From an uncultured Clostridia bacterium (lineage in GTDB: Bacteria > Bacillota > Clostridia > Oscillospirales > Ruminococcaceae): a stretch of DNA of 9,628 nt. A model generated the notes under the pieces. The model did not search any database, was not told where the DNA came from, and was given only the letters and a program-made list of their open reading frames with translations. The DNA lies in assembly GCA_945933905.1 (NCBI GenBank), contig CAMEQX010000031.1:1-9628 (forward strand), read 5' to 3'. Of the stretch, positions 1 through 7,604 are shown piece after piece. The position numbers and the translations under genes were made by a program. Numbering within the stretch: the first letter of the stretch is position 1; every line of letters starts with the position of its first letter.

Positions 1-1078
1 TATCGCCGAGCCGCGCCTCGAAATTCGCCTGTTTAAGAGCAGCACGAGAGGTCTGCGAGAGCGCTTTGAGAGAGGTATCGGCGGGGATTTGGCAGTTCGA
101 CGCCGAGAGAATTTCCCGCCCGCGCGAGTTCATTCCCAGAATGTGGATATAGGCAGGCGGCTCTCCGGAAATCGACTTCGTTATCCCCAGAAAACCGCAT
201 AACGAAGCGCGCCGAACCCTCGCCAGCGTATAGCGCTTGGTTTTCGTCAGAAACAGCAGTTCCTCGAGAGTGCCCGCCTTGCGAACAGCCTTGAAAAGCC
301 GCTCCCCGAGACCGTTCGCGCAGTCGTAGAGCTGCTCGAAATCCTCCTTGTGAAGCAGGCGCAGCTTCGCTAAAATTGCCGTTTCAAGCCGCTTTATATC
401 GGCAGTCGGCTCGTCTAAAACGGGCGCGAAAGCCGAATAATCCTCGCCGGAGAAAATCTTCTTTCTTATCGATGAGCCGGACGCGAAAACATCGTCGCTG
501 TCGTCGTCGTGAGCGGCACCCGCGCGCTTCACGGTGAACGGCTCGATGCGGCTTCCGATGTTGTCGAGCGCGTTCAGATACTCGATTGCAAGCGTGTTGT
601 TCGGCGACGCGATAACCTCGGAAACGTCCTCCGTGTAAAACTCGCGAAGCGTTTCCTGAAGCGCCGCGGGATAACTTTTCCCACGCTTGATTTTTGTTGC
701 AAACTCATCGGTGTGAAGGCAGTACTCGACCGCCCCCGAAGCCTCTTTTAATGCGGAAATCTCGCCGCTTTCGCTCCCGAAAGCCAGCATATCCACGCAG
801 CCGAGCGCGGAAATCAGGCTCACCGCACCCCTAGCAAATCCCTCCGCCGACATCAGCGAAAATCTCGCGGGCAGCTCAATAACCAAGTCCGAGCCGTTTT
901 CCAGCGCGGTTTTCGTGCGGGCGTACTTGTCGAAAATCGCCAAATCCCCGCGCTGTACAAAATTCCCGCTCATCACGCTCACGATATGCGTAGCGCCCGC
1001 CGAGCGCGCCTTGTCGAGAAGATATTTGTGACCGAAGTGAAAAGGGTTGTACTCGCTGATAACTGCGGCGATTTTCAT
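1..1078 (-). CDS. tmcAL: tRNA(Met) cytidine acetate ligase (TmcAL, YlbM family), C-terminus cut off by the window edge
   Basis: TmcAL activates acetate with ATP and acetylates the wobble cytidine (C34) of elongator tRNA-Met, giving N4-acetylcytidine in the cytoplasm. I translated the minus strand by hand and found 359 uninterrupted codons to the window edge. Visible motifs: the nucleotidyltransferase signature NPFHFGH at residues 11-17 (an HxGH box), SGNFVQRGD at 37-45, DLVIELP at 64-70, SPNNTLAIEYL at 158-168, KRAGAAHD at 184-191 and SSIRK at 202-206, all in the order of the family. Family members are about 400 residues long, so some tens of residues are missing beyond the edge. The ATG at 1076-1078 follows a strong GGAGGTG (1084-1090) at good spacing and gives the family N-terminus. 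It lies 24 nt after a small membrane-protein gene on the same strand and probably shares its promoter. The identity is confident; the activity is from family knowledge. Confidence 0.93.
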   Translation of the reverse strand, partial: MKIAAVISEYNPFHFGHKYLLDKARSAGATHIVSVMSGNFVQRGDLAIFDKYARTKTALENGSDLVIELPARFSLMSAEGFARGAVSLISALGCVDMLAFGSESGEISALKEASGAVEYCLHTDEFATKIKRGKSYPAALQETLREFYTEDVSEVIASPNNTLAIEYLNALDNIGSRIEPFTVKRAGAAHDDDSDDVFASGSSIRKKIFSGEDYSAFAPVLDEPTADIKRLETAILAKLRLLHKEDFEQLYDCANGLGERLFKAVRKAGTLEELLFLTKTKRYTLARVRRASLCGFLGITKSISGEPPAYIHILGMNSRGREILSASNCQIPADTSLKALSQTSRAALKQANFEARLGD

Positions 1079-1102
1079 AAATACACCTCCGAGATACTCA
1101 AT

Positions 1103-1399
1103 TTAAATCCGGCTTAAACCTAAATTCGTTTCTGTGATGAAATACACCAAAAATGAACCCGTCAGATATTCAAGCCATACCATAAACGCTAAAAACGCGA
1201 TGCACAGCAGTATTACAAGCGCTATAAGCGCGATAAAACCGGCTCGTTTTCTGCCGGAAAAGCCGCGCGCCTTCTTGATGAGGGAAATCACGAGAAATAC
1301 CATTCCGACATATCCCCCTATGATTATTGCACAGAGGATTATCATTGCAAATATGACAGTGATTATAAAAATCAGAATGGCAAAAACTGCAAGTCCCAT
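1103..1399 (-). CDS. Small hydrophobic membrane protein of unknown function (98 aa)
   Basis: I do not recognise this protein. Nearly all of it is hydrophobic: residues 2-41 are long enough for two membrane helices, 42-53 form a basic loop (KKARGFSGRKRA), and 54-77 form another helix, followed by a less certain hydrophobic stretch at 78-89. Start choice: the frame stays open to an ATG at 1456, but that ATG has no Shine-Dalgarno and lies in the -35 box of the promoter proposed below. The ATG at 1397-1399 has AAAGGA nine bases upstream and sits about 20 nt after the predicted transcription start, so I use it. The stop is 24 nt before tmcAL, which suggests an operon. The opposite strand is also open here, but it has no ribosome site or family resemblance. 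The hydrophobic pattern on this strand favours a real gene. Confidence 0.7.
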   Translation of the reverse strand: MGLAVFAILIFIITVIFAMIILCAIIIGGYVGMVFLVISLIKKARGFSGRKRAGFIALIALVILLCIAFLAFMVWLEYLTGSFLVYFITETNLGLSRI

Positions 1400-1427
1400 T
1401 TCAAGTAATCCTTTATATAATAATTCT

Positions 1428-1456
1428 ATTTTACAACATTTTTTCAACAAAATCAA
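1428..1456 (-). promoter_or_regulatory. Sigma-A-type promoter for the small membrane protein and tmcAL
   Basis: Read on the minus strand: TTGATT (1451-1456), a 17-base spacer, then TAAAAT (1428-1433). The predicted start is near 1421, leaving a leader of about 20 nt that holds the AAAGGA ribosome site. It points away from the ackA promoter and is a near copy of it. Confidence 0.7.
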
Positions 1457-1486
1457 TAAATTTTTTAAATTTTCCTAAAAAAATAC

Positions 1487-1515
1487 TTGATTTTTTTCAC
1501 AAAATGTTTTAAAAT
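1487..1515 (+). promoter_or_regulatory. Sigma-A-type promoter for ackA
   Basis: TTGATT (1487-1492), a 17-base spacer, then TAAAAT (1510-1515). The predicted start is near 1522, giving an ackA leader of about 50 nt. The surroundings are strongly AT-rich, unlike the flanking genes. The spacer holds a TTCACAA heptamer (1496-1502) that resembles half of a Rex site, but there is no matching second half. Confidence 0.75.
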
Positions 1516-1571
1516 AGTAGTTGATGTTTTGCAAAAAGACAAATTTCGGATTTATGAAAGGAAACTGGAAG

Positions 1572-2777
1572 ATGAAAATTTTGGTAATCAACGCGGGAAG
1601 CTCTTCCCTCAAGTATCAGCTTCTCGATATGACCGACGAGAGCGTTATCGCAAAGGGCAACTGCGACCGTATCGGCATCGGCGGACATATCAAGCACACC
1701 ACCTTCAACGGCAAGACCGTTGATATGGATTGCGAGTTCCCCACGCACACCGAGGCTTTTGAGAAGCTCGTTGAGGTGCTCACCACGGGCGACGCTGCCG
1801 TTATTTCTTCGATGAGCGAAATCGCAGCAGTAGGTCACCGCGTAGTTCACGGCGGCGAAAAGTTTGGTGCAACAACTATCGTTGACGACGACGTTATTCA
1901 GGCTATCGACGACCTCTCCGAGCTTGCTCCCGTACATAACCACCCGCACGCACTCGCTCTGAGAGCATGCAAGAACGTTCTCGCGCCCGGCACGCCTCAG
2001 GTTGCCGTTTTCGATACCGCGTTCCACTCCACAATGCCCGAAAAGGCTTATATGTACGGTATGCCTTATGAAGCATACGAGAAGTATCACGTCAGAAAGT
2101 ACGGCTTCCACGGCACCTCTCACCGCTTCGTTTCTCAGGCGCTTGCAGACGCTATGGGCAAGGATATCAAGGACCTCAAAATCGTTTCCTGCCACCTCGG
2201 AAACGGCTCCTCGATTACCGCGGTTGAAGGCGGAAAGTCGGTTGATACCTCTATGGGCTTCACCCCTCTCGACGGCGTTATTATGGGCACACGCTCGGGC
2301 TGCGTTGACCCGTCCGCTGTTACTTATCTTGAAAACAAGATGAGCCTCTCTCCCTCCGAGATGAGCGACTACCTCAACAAAAAGTCCGGCTTCCTCGGAA
2401 TTTCGGGCATCTCCTCGGATAACCGCGATATCAGCGTTGCTGCCGAGCACGGCGACAAGAAGGCAAAGCTTGCGGGTGAAATGCTCCGCTATGAAATCAA
2501 GAAGTACATCGGCTCTTACGCTGCGATTATGAACGGACTTGACGCTGTTCTTTTCACGGGCGGTATCGGCGAAAACTCCGATGATTTGCGCGCAGATGTC
2601 TGCAACAATATGGAGGTTCTCGGAATTAAGCTTGACGAAAAGGCAAACGCAGGTCTTCACGGAAAGCTCGCGAAAATCTCCGCTCCCGACAGCAAGGTTC
2701 AGGTTTGGGTTGTTCCCACCAACGAGGAGCTGCTTATCGCAAGAGATACAAAGGAAATTGTGGAGAAGAACAAGTAA
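1572..2777 (+). CDS. ackA: Acetate kinase
   Basis: AckA interconverts acetyl phosphate + ADP and acetate + ATP. In fermenting clostridia it is the ATP-yielding last step of acetate formation, in the cytoplasm. The product is 401 residues, the usual length. Family motifs in order: NAGSSSLKYQ (7-16), GHRVVHGGEKF (88-98) with the substrate Arg90, FDTAFHSTMP (147-156) with catalytic Asp148, KYGFHGTSH (176-184) with His180, HLGNGSS (208-214), MGTRSG (238-243) with Arg241, LFTGGIGENS (327-336), and Glu385 in PTNEELLIARDT. All expected active-site residues are present. The frame is open to an ATG at 1521, but homologues start at MKILVINAGS and AAAGGA lies nine bases before the ATG at 1572. Lysine is mostly AAG and valine mostly GTT, unlike the neighbours, as expected for a highly expressed gene. 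No pta gene lies in the window. It is a single-gene unit with its own promoter and terminator. Confidence 0.97.
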   Translation: MKILVINAGSSSLKYQLLDMTDESVIAKGNCDRIGIGGHIKHTTFNGKTVDMDCEFPTHTEAFEKLVEVLTTGDAAVISSMSEIAAVGHRVVHGGEKFGATTIVDDDVIQAIDDLSELAPVHNHPHALALRACKNVLAPGTPQVAVFDTAFHSTMPEKAYMYGMPYEAYEKYHVRKYGFHGTSHRFVSQALADAMGKDIKDLKIVSCHLGNGSSITAVEGGKSVDTSMGFTPLDGVIMGTRSGCVDPSAVTYLENKMSLSPSEMSDYLNKKSGFLGISGISSDNRDISVAAEHGDKKAKLAGEMLRYEIKKYIGSYAAIMNGLDAVLFTGGIGENSDDLRADVCNNMEVLGIKLDEKANAGLHGKLAKISAPDSKVQVWVVPTNEELLIARDTKEIVEKNK

Positions 2778-2812
2778 TTTTGGGCTTCAAAACCGCAAAA
2801 TTAAGCAAGATT

Positions 2813-2846
2813 ACGGCGGCTGGGTTTCGGTCGCCGTTTTCTTTGT
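2813..2846 (+). terminator. Intrinsic terminator after ackA
   Basis: An 8-bp stem (ACGGCGGC at 2813-2820 with GTCGCCGT at 2830-2837, one G-U pair) with a 9-base loop is followed by a T-rich run (TTTTCTTTGTT). It lies 36 nt after the ackA stop and before the mreB promoter, so it separates the two units. Confidence 0.8.
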
Positions 2847-2900
2847 TCAAAATCACAAAAAACCGTGCCGAAAAAAGTAAAATTTATGATAAATAATATA

Positions 2901-2929
2901 TTGTAACGCGGCAAAAATAATGTTATAAT
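2901..2929 (+). promoter_or_regulatory. Sigma-A-type promoter for the mreBCD-PBP2 operon
   Basis: TTGTAA (2901-2906), a 17-base spacer, then a perfect TATAAT (2924-2929). The predicted start is near 2936, leaving a leader of about 46 nt before mreB. The stretch between the ackA terminator and this promoter is AT-rich and shows nothing else I can name. Confidence 0.75.
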
Positions 2930-2951
2930 ATAAGTTGGATAAAAATATTCA

Positions 2952-2965
2952 AATTTATATAAATT
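2952..2965. repeat. 14-bp perfect AT palindrome in the mreB leader
   Basis: AATTTATATAAATT is its own reverse complement and ends one base before the mreB GGAGGA (2967-2972). It could be an operator or a weak hairpin beside the ribosome site. In such AT-rich DNA it could also be chance. Confidence 0.4.
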
Positions 2966-2981
2966 CGGAGGACTTCTTAAA

Positions 2982-4001
2982 ATGTTCGGAATTAACAAGG
3001 ATATCGGTATCGATTTGGGAACGGCGAATACGCTGGTTTATATGCGCGGAAAAGGCATTATTATCCGCGAACCGTCCGTGGTTGCGGTTGATAAAAAGGC
3101 GGGACAGGTGCGCTATGTCGGACAGGAGGCAAAGGACGTTATCGGTCGTACACCCGGCTCGATTACCGCTGTAAGACCGCTCAAGGACGGCGTTATCGCG
3201 GATTTCGATATGACGTCGATTATGCTCGGGCAGTTCATCAAAAAGGCGCTCAAGGGCAGAGGCAAGGCGCGCGTTATCATCTGCATTCCTTCGGGCGTAA
3301 CCGAGGTTGAGCGCAGAGCCGTTAAGGAAGCCGCTCAGCAGGCGGGTGCAAAGCGCGTTTCAATCATCGAGGAGCCTATGGCTGCGGCTATCGGCGCGGG
3401 TTTGCCTGTCGCAGAGCCTATGGGCAGTATGATTGTCGATATCGGCGGTGGCACAAGCGAGGTTGCGATAATTTCGCTCGGTGGTATCGTTACGGCGCGC
3501 TCCGTGAGAGTTGCGGGAGATGAGTTCGACTCCGCTATCATCAACTATATCAAGAAAAAATACAATCTCCTTATCGGTGAAAGAACCGCTGAAAATATCA
3601 AAACAGGTATCGGCTCGGCGGCTAAAACCGATGAAAAAGAGCCGGTTATGGACATCCGCGGACGCAATTTGCTCAACGGTTTGCCCGAGAACATCACAAT
3701 CACCAGCGAGGAAGTCAGAGAAGCGCTCTCCGAGCCGCTTTCTCACGTTATCGACGCAATCAAGACCACCCTTGAAAAGTGCCCGCCCGAGCTTGCCGCG
3801 GATATCATTGAAAGCGGAATTATGCTTGCGGGAGGCGGCGCGCTGCTTCGCGGTCTTGACAAGCTCATTCACGATGAAACCGGTATGCCCGTAAAAATCG
3901 CCGAAAGACCGCTCGACTGCGTTGCAGACGGCACGGGAAAGGTTCTCGAAAATATCGACAAGCTCGAAGACGTGCTCTCCGAGGACGAAACAATTTACTG
4001 A
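2982..4001 (+). CDS. mreB: Rod shape-determining protein MreB (actin homologue)
   Basis: MreB is an ATP-binding actin-like protein. It forms membrane-bound filaments that direct sidewall peptidoglycan synthesis by the elongasome (MreC, MreD, PBP2, RodA). At 339 residues it has the normal length. Visible motifs: phosphate-1 [12 protein letters not shown] at 9-20, PSVVAV at 31-36, [13 protein letters not shown] at 128-140 with the Glu pair near the hydrolytic site, phosphate-2 [10 protein letters not shown] at 153-162, and the adenosine motif [15 protein letters not shown] at 279-293. The N-terminal [11 protein letters not shown] includes the short hydrophobic start typical of Gram-positive MreB. 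The ATG follows GGAGGA by nine bases. The gene ends with two in-frame stops in tandem (TGA TAA, 3999-4004). Its close paralogue Mbl would look similar, but the position directly before mreC and mreD favours MreB. Confidence 0.96.
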   Translation: MFGINKDIGIDLGTANTLVYMRGKGIIIREPSVVAVDKKAGQVRYVGQEAKDVIGRTPGSITAVRPLKDGVIADFDMTSIMLGQFIKKALKGRGKARVIICIPSGVTEVERRAVKEAAQQAGAKRVSIIEEPMAAAIGAGLPVAEPMGSMIVDIGGGTSEVAIISLGGIVTARSVRVAGDEFDSAIINYIKKKYNLLIGERTAENIKTGIGSAAKTDEKEPVMDIRGRNLLNGLPENITITSEEVREALSEPLSHVIDAIKTTLEKCPPELAADIIESGIMLAGGGALLRGLDKLIHDETGMPVKIAERPLDCVADGTGKVLENIDKLEDVLSEDETIY

Positions 4002-4025
4002 TAATTCACCCGAAATCACACCTCT

Positions 4026-4889
4026 ATGAAAGAATTTTTTCACAGCATAAAGTTCAAAATCCTGATTTGCGTCGCCGCGCTGCTTGCGGGGCTTATGACC
4101 TACGTTGCGATAAACGTCGGCGCGCAGTCGGGCCCCGAGCAAATTCTCAACACATTGACATATCCGTTCACCGCCGCCGCAAACTGGATTGCAGACGGCG
4201 TTTCGGGCTTTATCGACAAACTTGTCAACGCGGATACCTATAAAAGTCAAAACGACGAGCTTTCCGCAAAGCTCACCGAGATGTATAAGCACACGATGGA
4301 CTACGAGTCGCTGAAAAACGAAAACGAGCAGCTTCGCGAGATGCTCGGGCTGAAGGAGAAAAACAAGGATTTCGCCTTCTCGGAGCCCTGCGACATCATC
4401 GCGCGCAACGCAAACGACCTCTACGGCGGCTTTACAATCAGCTCGGGAAGCAGCTCAGGGCTTTCGCTCAACGACCCCGTGGTGACGTCTGTCGGGCTTG
4501 TCGGGAGGATAACCTCGATTGCCGACAACTACGCTAAAGTCACCACAATCATCAGCCCACAAGTAAAGGTCGGCGTGTTCACAATGCGCTCAAAAGCAAC
4601 GGGCGTTATCGAAAACGACCTCGAAAGCGCGAAAAAGGGACTTTGCCTGATGAGCGATATCCTCAAAGACGCCGACATCAAGGAAGGCGACATCATCTTC
4701 ACCTCGGGCAAAAGCGGCTTGTTCCCCGACGACATTCTTGTGGGAACCGTAACCGAGGTTTACGACGACCCGAACGGTCTTTCAAAGCACGCGCTGATAA
4801 AGCCCGCTGTCGATATCTTCGGCGTGACAAGCGCGTTTGTGGTGACGGATTTCGACGGCAAGGGAATTCCCTTTGAGATAAACGAGTGA
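4026..4889 (+). CDS. mreC: Rod shape-determining protein MreC
   Basis: MreC is a bitopic membrane protein whose extracytoplasmic part activates PBP2 and links it to MreB and MreD. This 287-residue product has the standard layout: a short basic N-terminus, one membrane helix at about 11-30 (ILICVAALLAGLMTYVA), a probable coiled coil at about 63-112 (DELSAKL, ENEQLREMLGLKEK), then the beta-rich MreC domain with AFSEPCDIIARN at 117-128 and the conserved VGLVGRI and IFTSGKSGLFPDDILVG segments. It starts 24 nt after the mreB stop and ends 4 nt before mreD. The 20 bases before the ATG contain no Shine-Dalgarno-like sequence, and an in-frame stop at 4002-4004 excludes a start between mreB and this ATG. 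Translation may depend on ribosomes arriving from mreB, which is an inference. Confidence 0.94.
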   Translation: MKEFFHSIKFKILICVAALLAGLMTYVAINVGAQSGPEQILNTLTYPFTAAANWIADGVSGFIDKLVNADTYKSQNDELSAKLTEMYKHTMDYESLKNENEQLREMLGLKEKNKDFAFSEPCDIIARNANDLYGGFTISSGSSSGLSLNDPVVTSVGLVGRITSIADNYAKVTTIISPQVKVGVFTMRSKATGVIENDLESAKKGLCLMSDILKDADIKEGDIIFTSGKSGLFPDDILVGTVTEVYDDPNGLSKHALIKPAVDIFGVTSAFVVTDFDGKGIPFEINE

Positions 4890-4893
4890 AACT

Positions 4894-5490
4894 ATGAAAA
4901 AAACTTCGTGGATAAAATCGCGCTCCCGAAAGGCGACTTTGCGCGTTATACTGCGGTGGGCGCTGTATTCGGCGGCGCTTCTGCTGATGTTCGTGTTCTT
5001 GCGAAATCCCGTGATAAAGGGCTGGTGTCCGTTCGTGATAATCCCGCTTGCAATCGCCGTTTCTATGTTTGAGGGCGACCTCGCCGCAGGAATTTTCGGC
5101 GCGATATGCGGGCTTATGCTGGATATCGCAAGCGGCACAACTGCCGGATTTTACGCGCTTTGGCTGCTTTGCGCGTGTCCGGTGGTGTCGCTTTTGTCGC
5201 GGTTTTGGATAAAGGTGAACATCGTCTCGCATTTCGTCATAAACGCGGCGGTTTCCGTCATAATCGCGCTCCTCGACATCACTTTTCTTCACTGGGTATG
5301 GGAAGGCGCGCAGTTCGGGATTTCGTTTGTGAGCGTGATTTTGCCCGCCTACTGCGGCTCGATTTTGCTCGCGGCACCCGTGTATCTGCTCGTTTCGCTT
5401 ATCGTCAAGAAGCTGCGCCCCGATGAAAAGAGAAAGCTCGAGGAATCCGCGCGCAGTGCCGAGGACTCGGAAAGCAAGGAAACGGAATAA
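4894..5490 (+). CDS. mreD: Rod shape-determining protein MreD
   Basis: MreD is a polytopic membrane component of the elongasome that works with MreC. The 198-residue product has a basic N-terminus (KSRSRKATLR), then about six hydrophobic segments near residues 18-38, 43-60, 62-80, 84-103, 108-128 and 137-167, and a charged cytoplasmic tail rich in Lys, Glu and Ser from about 171. MreD sequences diverge widely, so the call rests on the size, the helix pattern, the fourth segment region FYALWLL and, above all, the position between mreC and PBP2. The start lies 4 nt after the mreC stop with only a weak ribosome site inside the mreC end, as expected for translational coupling. The tail is somewhat longer than usual. 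Confidence 0.9.
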   Translation: MKKTSWIKSRSRKATLRVILRWALYSAALLLMFVFLRNPVIKGWCPFVIIPLAIAVSMFEGDLAAGIFGAICGLMLDIASGTTAGFYALWLLCACPVVSLLSRFWIKVNIVSHFVINAAVSVIIALLDITFLHWVWEGAQFGISFVSVILPAYCGSILLAAPVYLLVSLIVKKLRPDEKRKLEESARSAEDSESKETE

Positions 5491-5513
5491 TTTGCATTTT
5501 TAGGGAAGCTTTT

Positions 5514-7604
5514 ATGTCTAAAATCTCTTCAATTTTACGAACAATGACGCTTGTCGTGCTGGTTGTCGCGGCGGCTTTTATGTGCGGAATTCGGCTGCTT
5601 CAGACGCAGCTTGTTGACGGCGAAAAGTACCTTGAGATGACCAAAAGCACCTATCAGGCTGAGCAGGAAATCGACGCGGCTCGCGGGCAGATTGTCGATT
5701 GCAACGGAAAAGTGCTCAACTCCAACAAAATCGTCTTTAACATCAATCTCCAGCTCTCCTCGCTTGTTTCGGGCACGGAAAACGAGATAATTTACCGCGT
5801 GCTTACGGTTCTCATCAAGAATAATCAGGAATGGAACGACAGCCTGCCCATCTCCAAAACCACGCCCTACGCCTTTGACGAAACGCGTCCTGCGGCTGTC
5901 GAAACGATGAAGGAAAAGCTGAATGTTGCAAGCTATACGGGCGTTGAGGACTGCATTTTCCAGCTCTACAAAACGTATAATGTTGACGAAAAATACTCCG
6001 AGCAAATGCGCCGTTATATCGCGGGCGTGCGCTATGAAATGACGATAAAAAACTTCTCCGACGCAAACGTTTTTGTGCTGGCGTCGGACGTGAGCGAGGA
6101 CGTCGTGCCCGAGCTGAAGGAGCTTGCGACAATGCTTGACGGCGTTGATATCACGCAAAGCTGGGAGCGCGACTATGTAAACGGAGATGTCGCGGCGCAT
6201 TTCAGAGGTACTGTCGGCGCGATTTCAGCCGAGGAATACAAAGAGCTCAAGGATAAGGGCTATAACATCAACGATACAATCGGTATGAGCGGTGTTGAAA
6301 GCGCTCTGGAAAGCACCCTGCGCGGCACTCGCGGCGTCCGCACGATTACGCGAGGCTCGGACGGATTGATGATAAGCGACGAGGTGACCAAAGAGCCTGT
6401 CGCAGGAAAGTCCGTTATGCTCACGATTGACGCGGATTTTCAGAAGCTTCTCCAAGACCTTCTTGAATATCACATTCAATACCTCAACTCCCCGCACTAC
6501 ACCTCAAAATACGACACAAATCTGCGCGGAAAGGGCTGTCAGGCGGGAACGATTGTCGTGCTGGACGTGAAAACGGGCGGCGTGCTCGGAATGGTTAGTT
6601 ACCCTAACTATAATCTCAACGACTATGTCGAAAACTACGAGGAAGTCCTCAATCAGCCGTATTCGCCCGTGTTCAACCGCGCGCTGAACGGTGCTTATCG
6701 ACCGGGTTCAACCTTCAAGACAATCACTGCGACCGCAGGACTTAACGAGCACGCGATTGCGATTGACAGCAAAATCACCTGCGGCGGTGTTTACACCTAC
6801 TACGGCGGCTTCAAACCGACCTGTCTTGGCGTTCACGGCGCGATAAACGTGTCGAAAGCGCTTATGTACTCCTGTAACATCTTCTTCTACGAAACGGCGC
6901 GGCGGCTCGGGATTGACACGCTCGCGGAATGGGCGGAGCACTATGGCGTGGGCAAGGATATCGGCTTTGACCTCACGATGAGCACGGGCAGAATGACCTC
7001 AATGGAGCTTTTCGAGGAAAACGGCTGGGAATGGTACGAGGGAAACGTTGTTCAAGCGGGTATCGGACAGTCCGAAACACTCCTCACGCCGCTTCATCTC
7101 GCAACTCAGGCGATGACGATTGCAAACAAGGGTGTGCGCTATCAGCCGCACGTTGTTCAGTCAATCTACAACTATGATTTCACGGAGAAAATCTCCGAAA
7201 AAGCGACAATCGTTGCCGAGGATTTCTCGGGGCTGCCCGGAATGGACAAATATATGGAGGCAATCCACAAGGGAATGAAGCTTGTCGCCTCAACGCAGGA
7301 CTATTTCTACATCGACGGCGCGGGCTGGACAAATCCGTTTGATTATGTCGGCGTGGGGAAGGAAAATGTCGCGATTAAAACGGGAACGCCCGAGGCGGAC
7401 GACTACGAGCACCCCGACGCTTATCAGTTCAACTCGGCGCTTGTGGGCTTCTATCCCGCAGATAATCCCGAAATCGCGTTCGGCGTTATCCTTGAACACG
7501 GCGAATTCGCGAGAGTTATGGCGGCAAATATCGTCAAAGCGTACGCTACCGGTACTATCAACACGAATTATGACGAAAACGGACAGCCGCTTACAGCTTT
7601 GTGA
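5514..7604 (+). CDS. mrdA: Penicillin-binding protein 2 (class B transpeptidase, elongasome)
   Basis: This is a monofunctional peptidoglycan DD-transpeptidase that crosslinks new sidewall strands, anchored in the membrane with its catalytic part outside. The 696-residue product has one membrane helix at about 9-28 (MTLVVLVVAAAFMCGIRLL), an N-terminal PBP-dimer region (ARGQIVDCNGKVL at 55-67, then RDYVNGDVAAHFRGTVG and SGVESALESTLRGTRG), and a C-terminal transpeptidase domain. Its three catalytic motifs are intact: S399-T-F-K402 in YRPGSTFKTITA, S453-C-N455 in MYSCNIFF, and K622-T-G624 in IKTGTPE. A site AGGGAAG (5502-5508) lies five bases before the ATG. It follows mreD by 23 nt, which supports PBP2 (elongation) over PBP3/SpoVD (division or sporulation). 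The symbol mrdA is by analogy with E. coli PBP2. No rodA partner lies in the window. Confidence 0.93.
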   Translation: MSKISSILRTMTLVVLVVAAAFMCGIRLLQTQLVDGEKYLEMTKSTYQAEQEIDAARGQIVDCNGKVLNSNKIVFNINLQLSSLVSGTENEIIYRVLTVLIKNNQEWNDSLPISKTTPYAFDETRPAAVETMKEKLNVASYTGVEDCIFQLYKTYNVDEKYSEQMRRYIAGVRYEMTIKNFSDANVFVLASDVSEDVVPELKELATMLDGVDITQSWERDYVNGDVAAHFRGTVGAISAEEYKELKDKGYNINDTIGMSGVESALESTLRGTRGVRTITRGSDGLMISDEVTKEPVAGKSVMLTIDADFQKLLQDLLEYHIQYLNSPHYTSKYDTNLRGKGCQAGTIVVLDVKTGGVLGMVSYPNYNLNDYVENYEEVLNQPYSPVFNRALNGAYRPGSTFKTITATAGLNEHAIAIDSKITCGGVYTYYGGFKPTCLGVHGAINVSKALMYSCNIFFYETARRLGIDTLAEWAEHYGVGKDIGFDLTMSTGRMTSMELFEENGWEWYEGNVVQAGIGQSETLLTPLHLATQAMTIANKGVRYQPHVVQSIYNYDFTEKISEKATIVAEDFSGLPGMDKYMEAIHKGMKLVASTQDYFYIDGAGWTNPFDYVGVGKENVAIKTGTPEADDYEHPDAYQFNSALVGFYPADNPEIAFGVILEHGEFARVMAANIVKAYATGTINTNYDENGQPLTAL

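Larger units (their letters stand above)
1426..1517. repeat. Imperfect inverted repeat made of two mirrored promoters
   Basis: The 31 bases at 1487-1517 (plus strand) and the reverse complement of 1426-1456 agree at 27 positions, with no gaps. The arms are separated by 30 AT-rich bases. Each arm covers a full -35, spacer and -10, and both end in TAAAATAG. The match stops at the -35 edge and shortly after the -10, so the repeated unit is the promoter itself. Confidence 0.75.

Noticed and set aside
1134..1478. A 114-codon plus-strand frame opposite the small membrane protein
   Set aside because: It runs through the minus-strand promoter, has no ribosome site, and ends in the AT-rich intergenic region. 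The minus-strand reading is better supported.
1487..1504. A Rex redox-repressor site in the ackA promoter
   Set aside because: One TTCACAA half-site is present, but the opposing half at the required spacing matches poorly. The minus-strand promoter likewise has only one approximate half (TTGTTGA).
1527..1536. TTTTGCAAAA palindrome in the ackA leader
   Set aside because: It is a ten-base AT palindrome in AT-rich DNA with no extension or partner copy, so it is likely chance.
1509..2660. A 383-codon open frame on the minus strand opposite ackA
   Set aside because: The plus strand is an unmistakable acetate kinase with all active-site residues. The antisense product is Arg-, His- and Asn-rich with no family resemblance, and results from codon bias.
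3360..4292. A 310-codon open frame on the minus strand opposite mreB and the start of mreC
   Set aside because: It covers two confident genes, has no recognisable domain or ribosome site, and reads like reverse-complement shadow.
4699..5292. A 197-codon minus-strand frame across the mreC/mreD junction
   Set aside because: The composition is extremely Arg-rich and low in hydrophobic core residues, typical of an out-of-frame read of GC-rich DNA.
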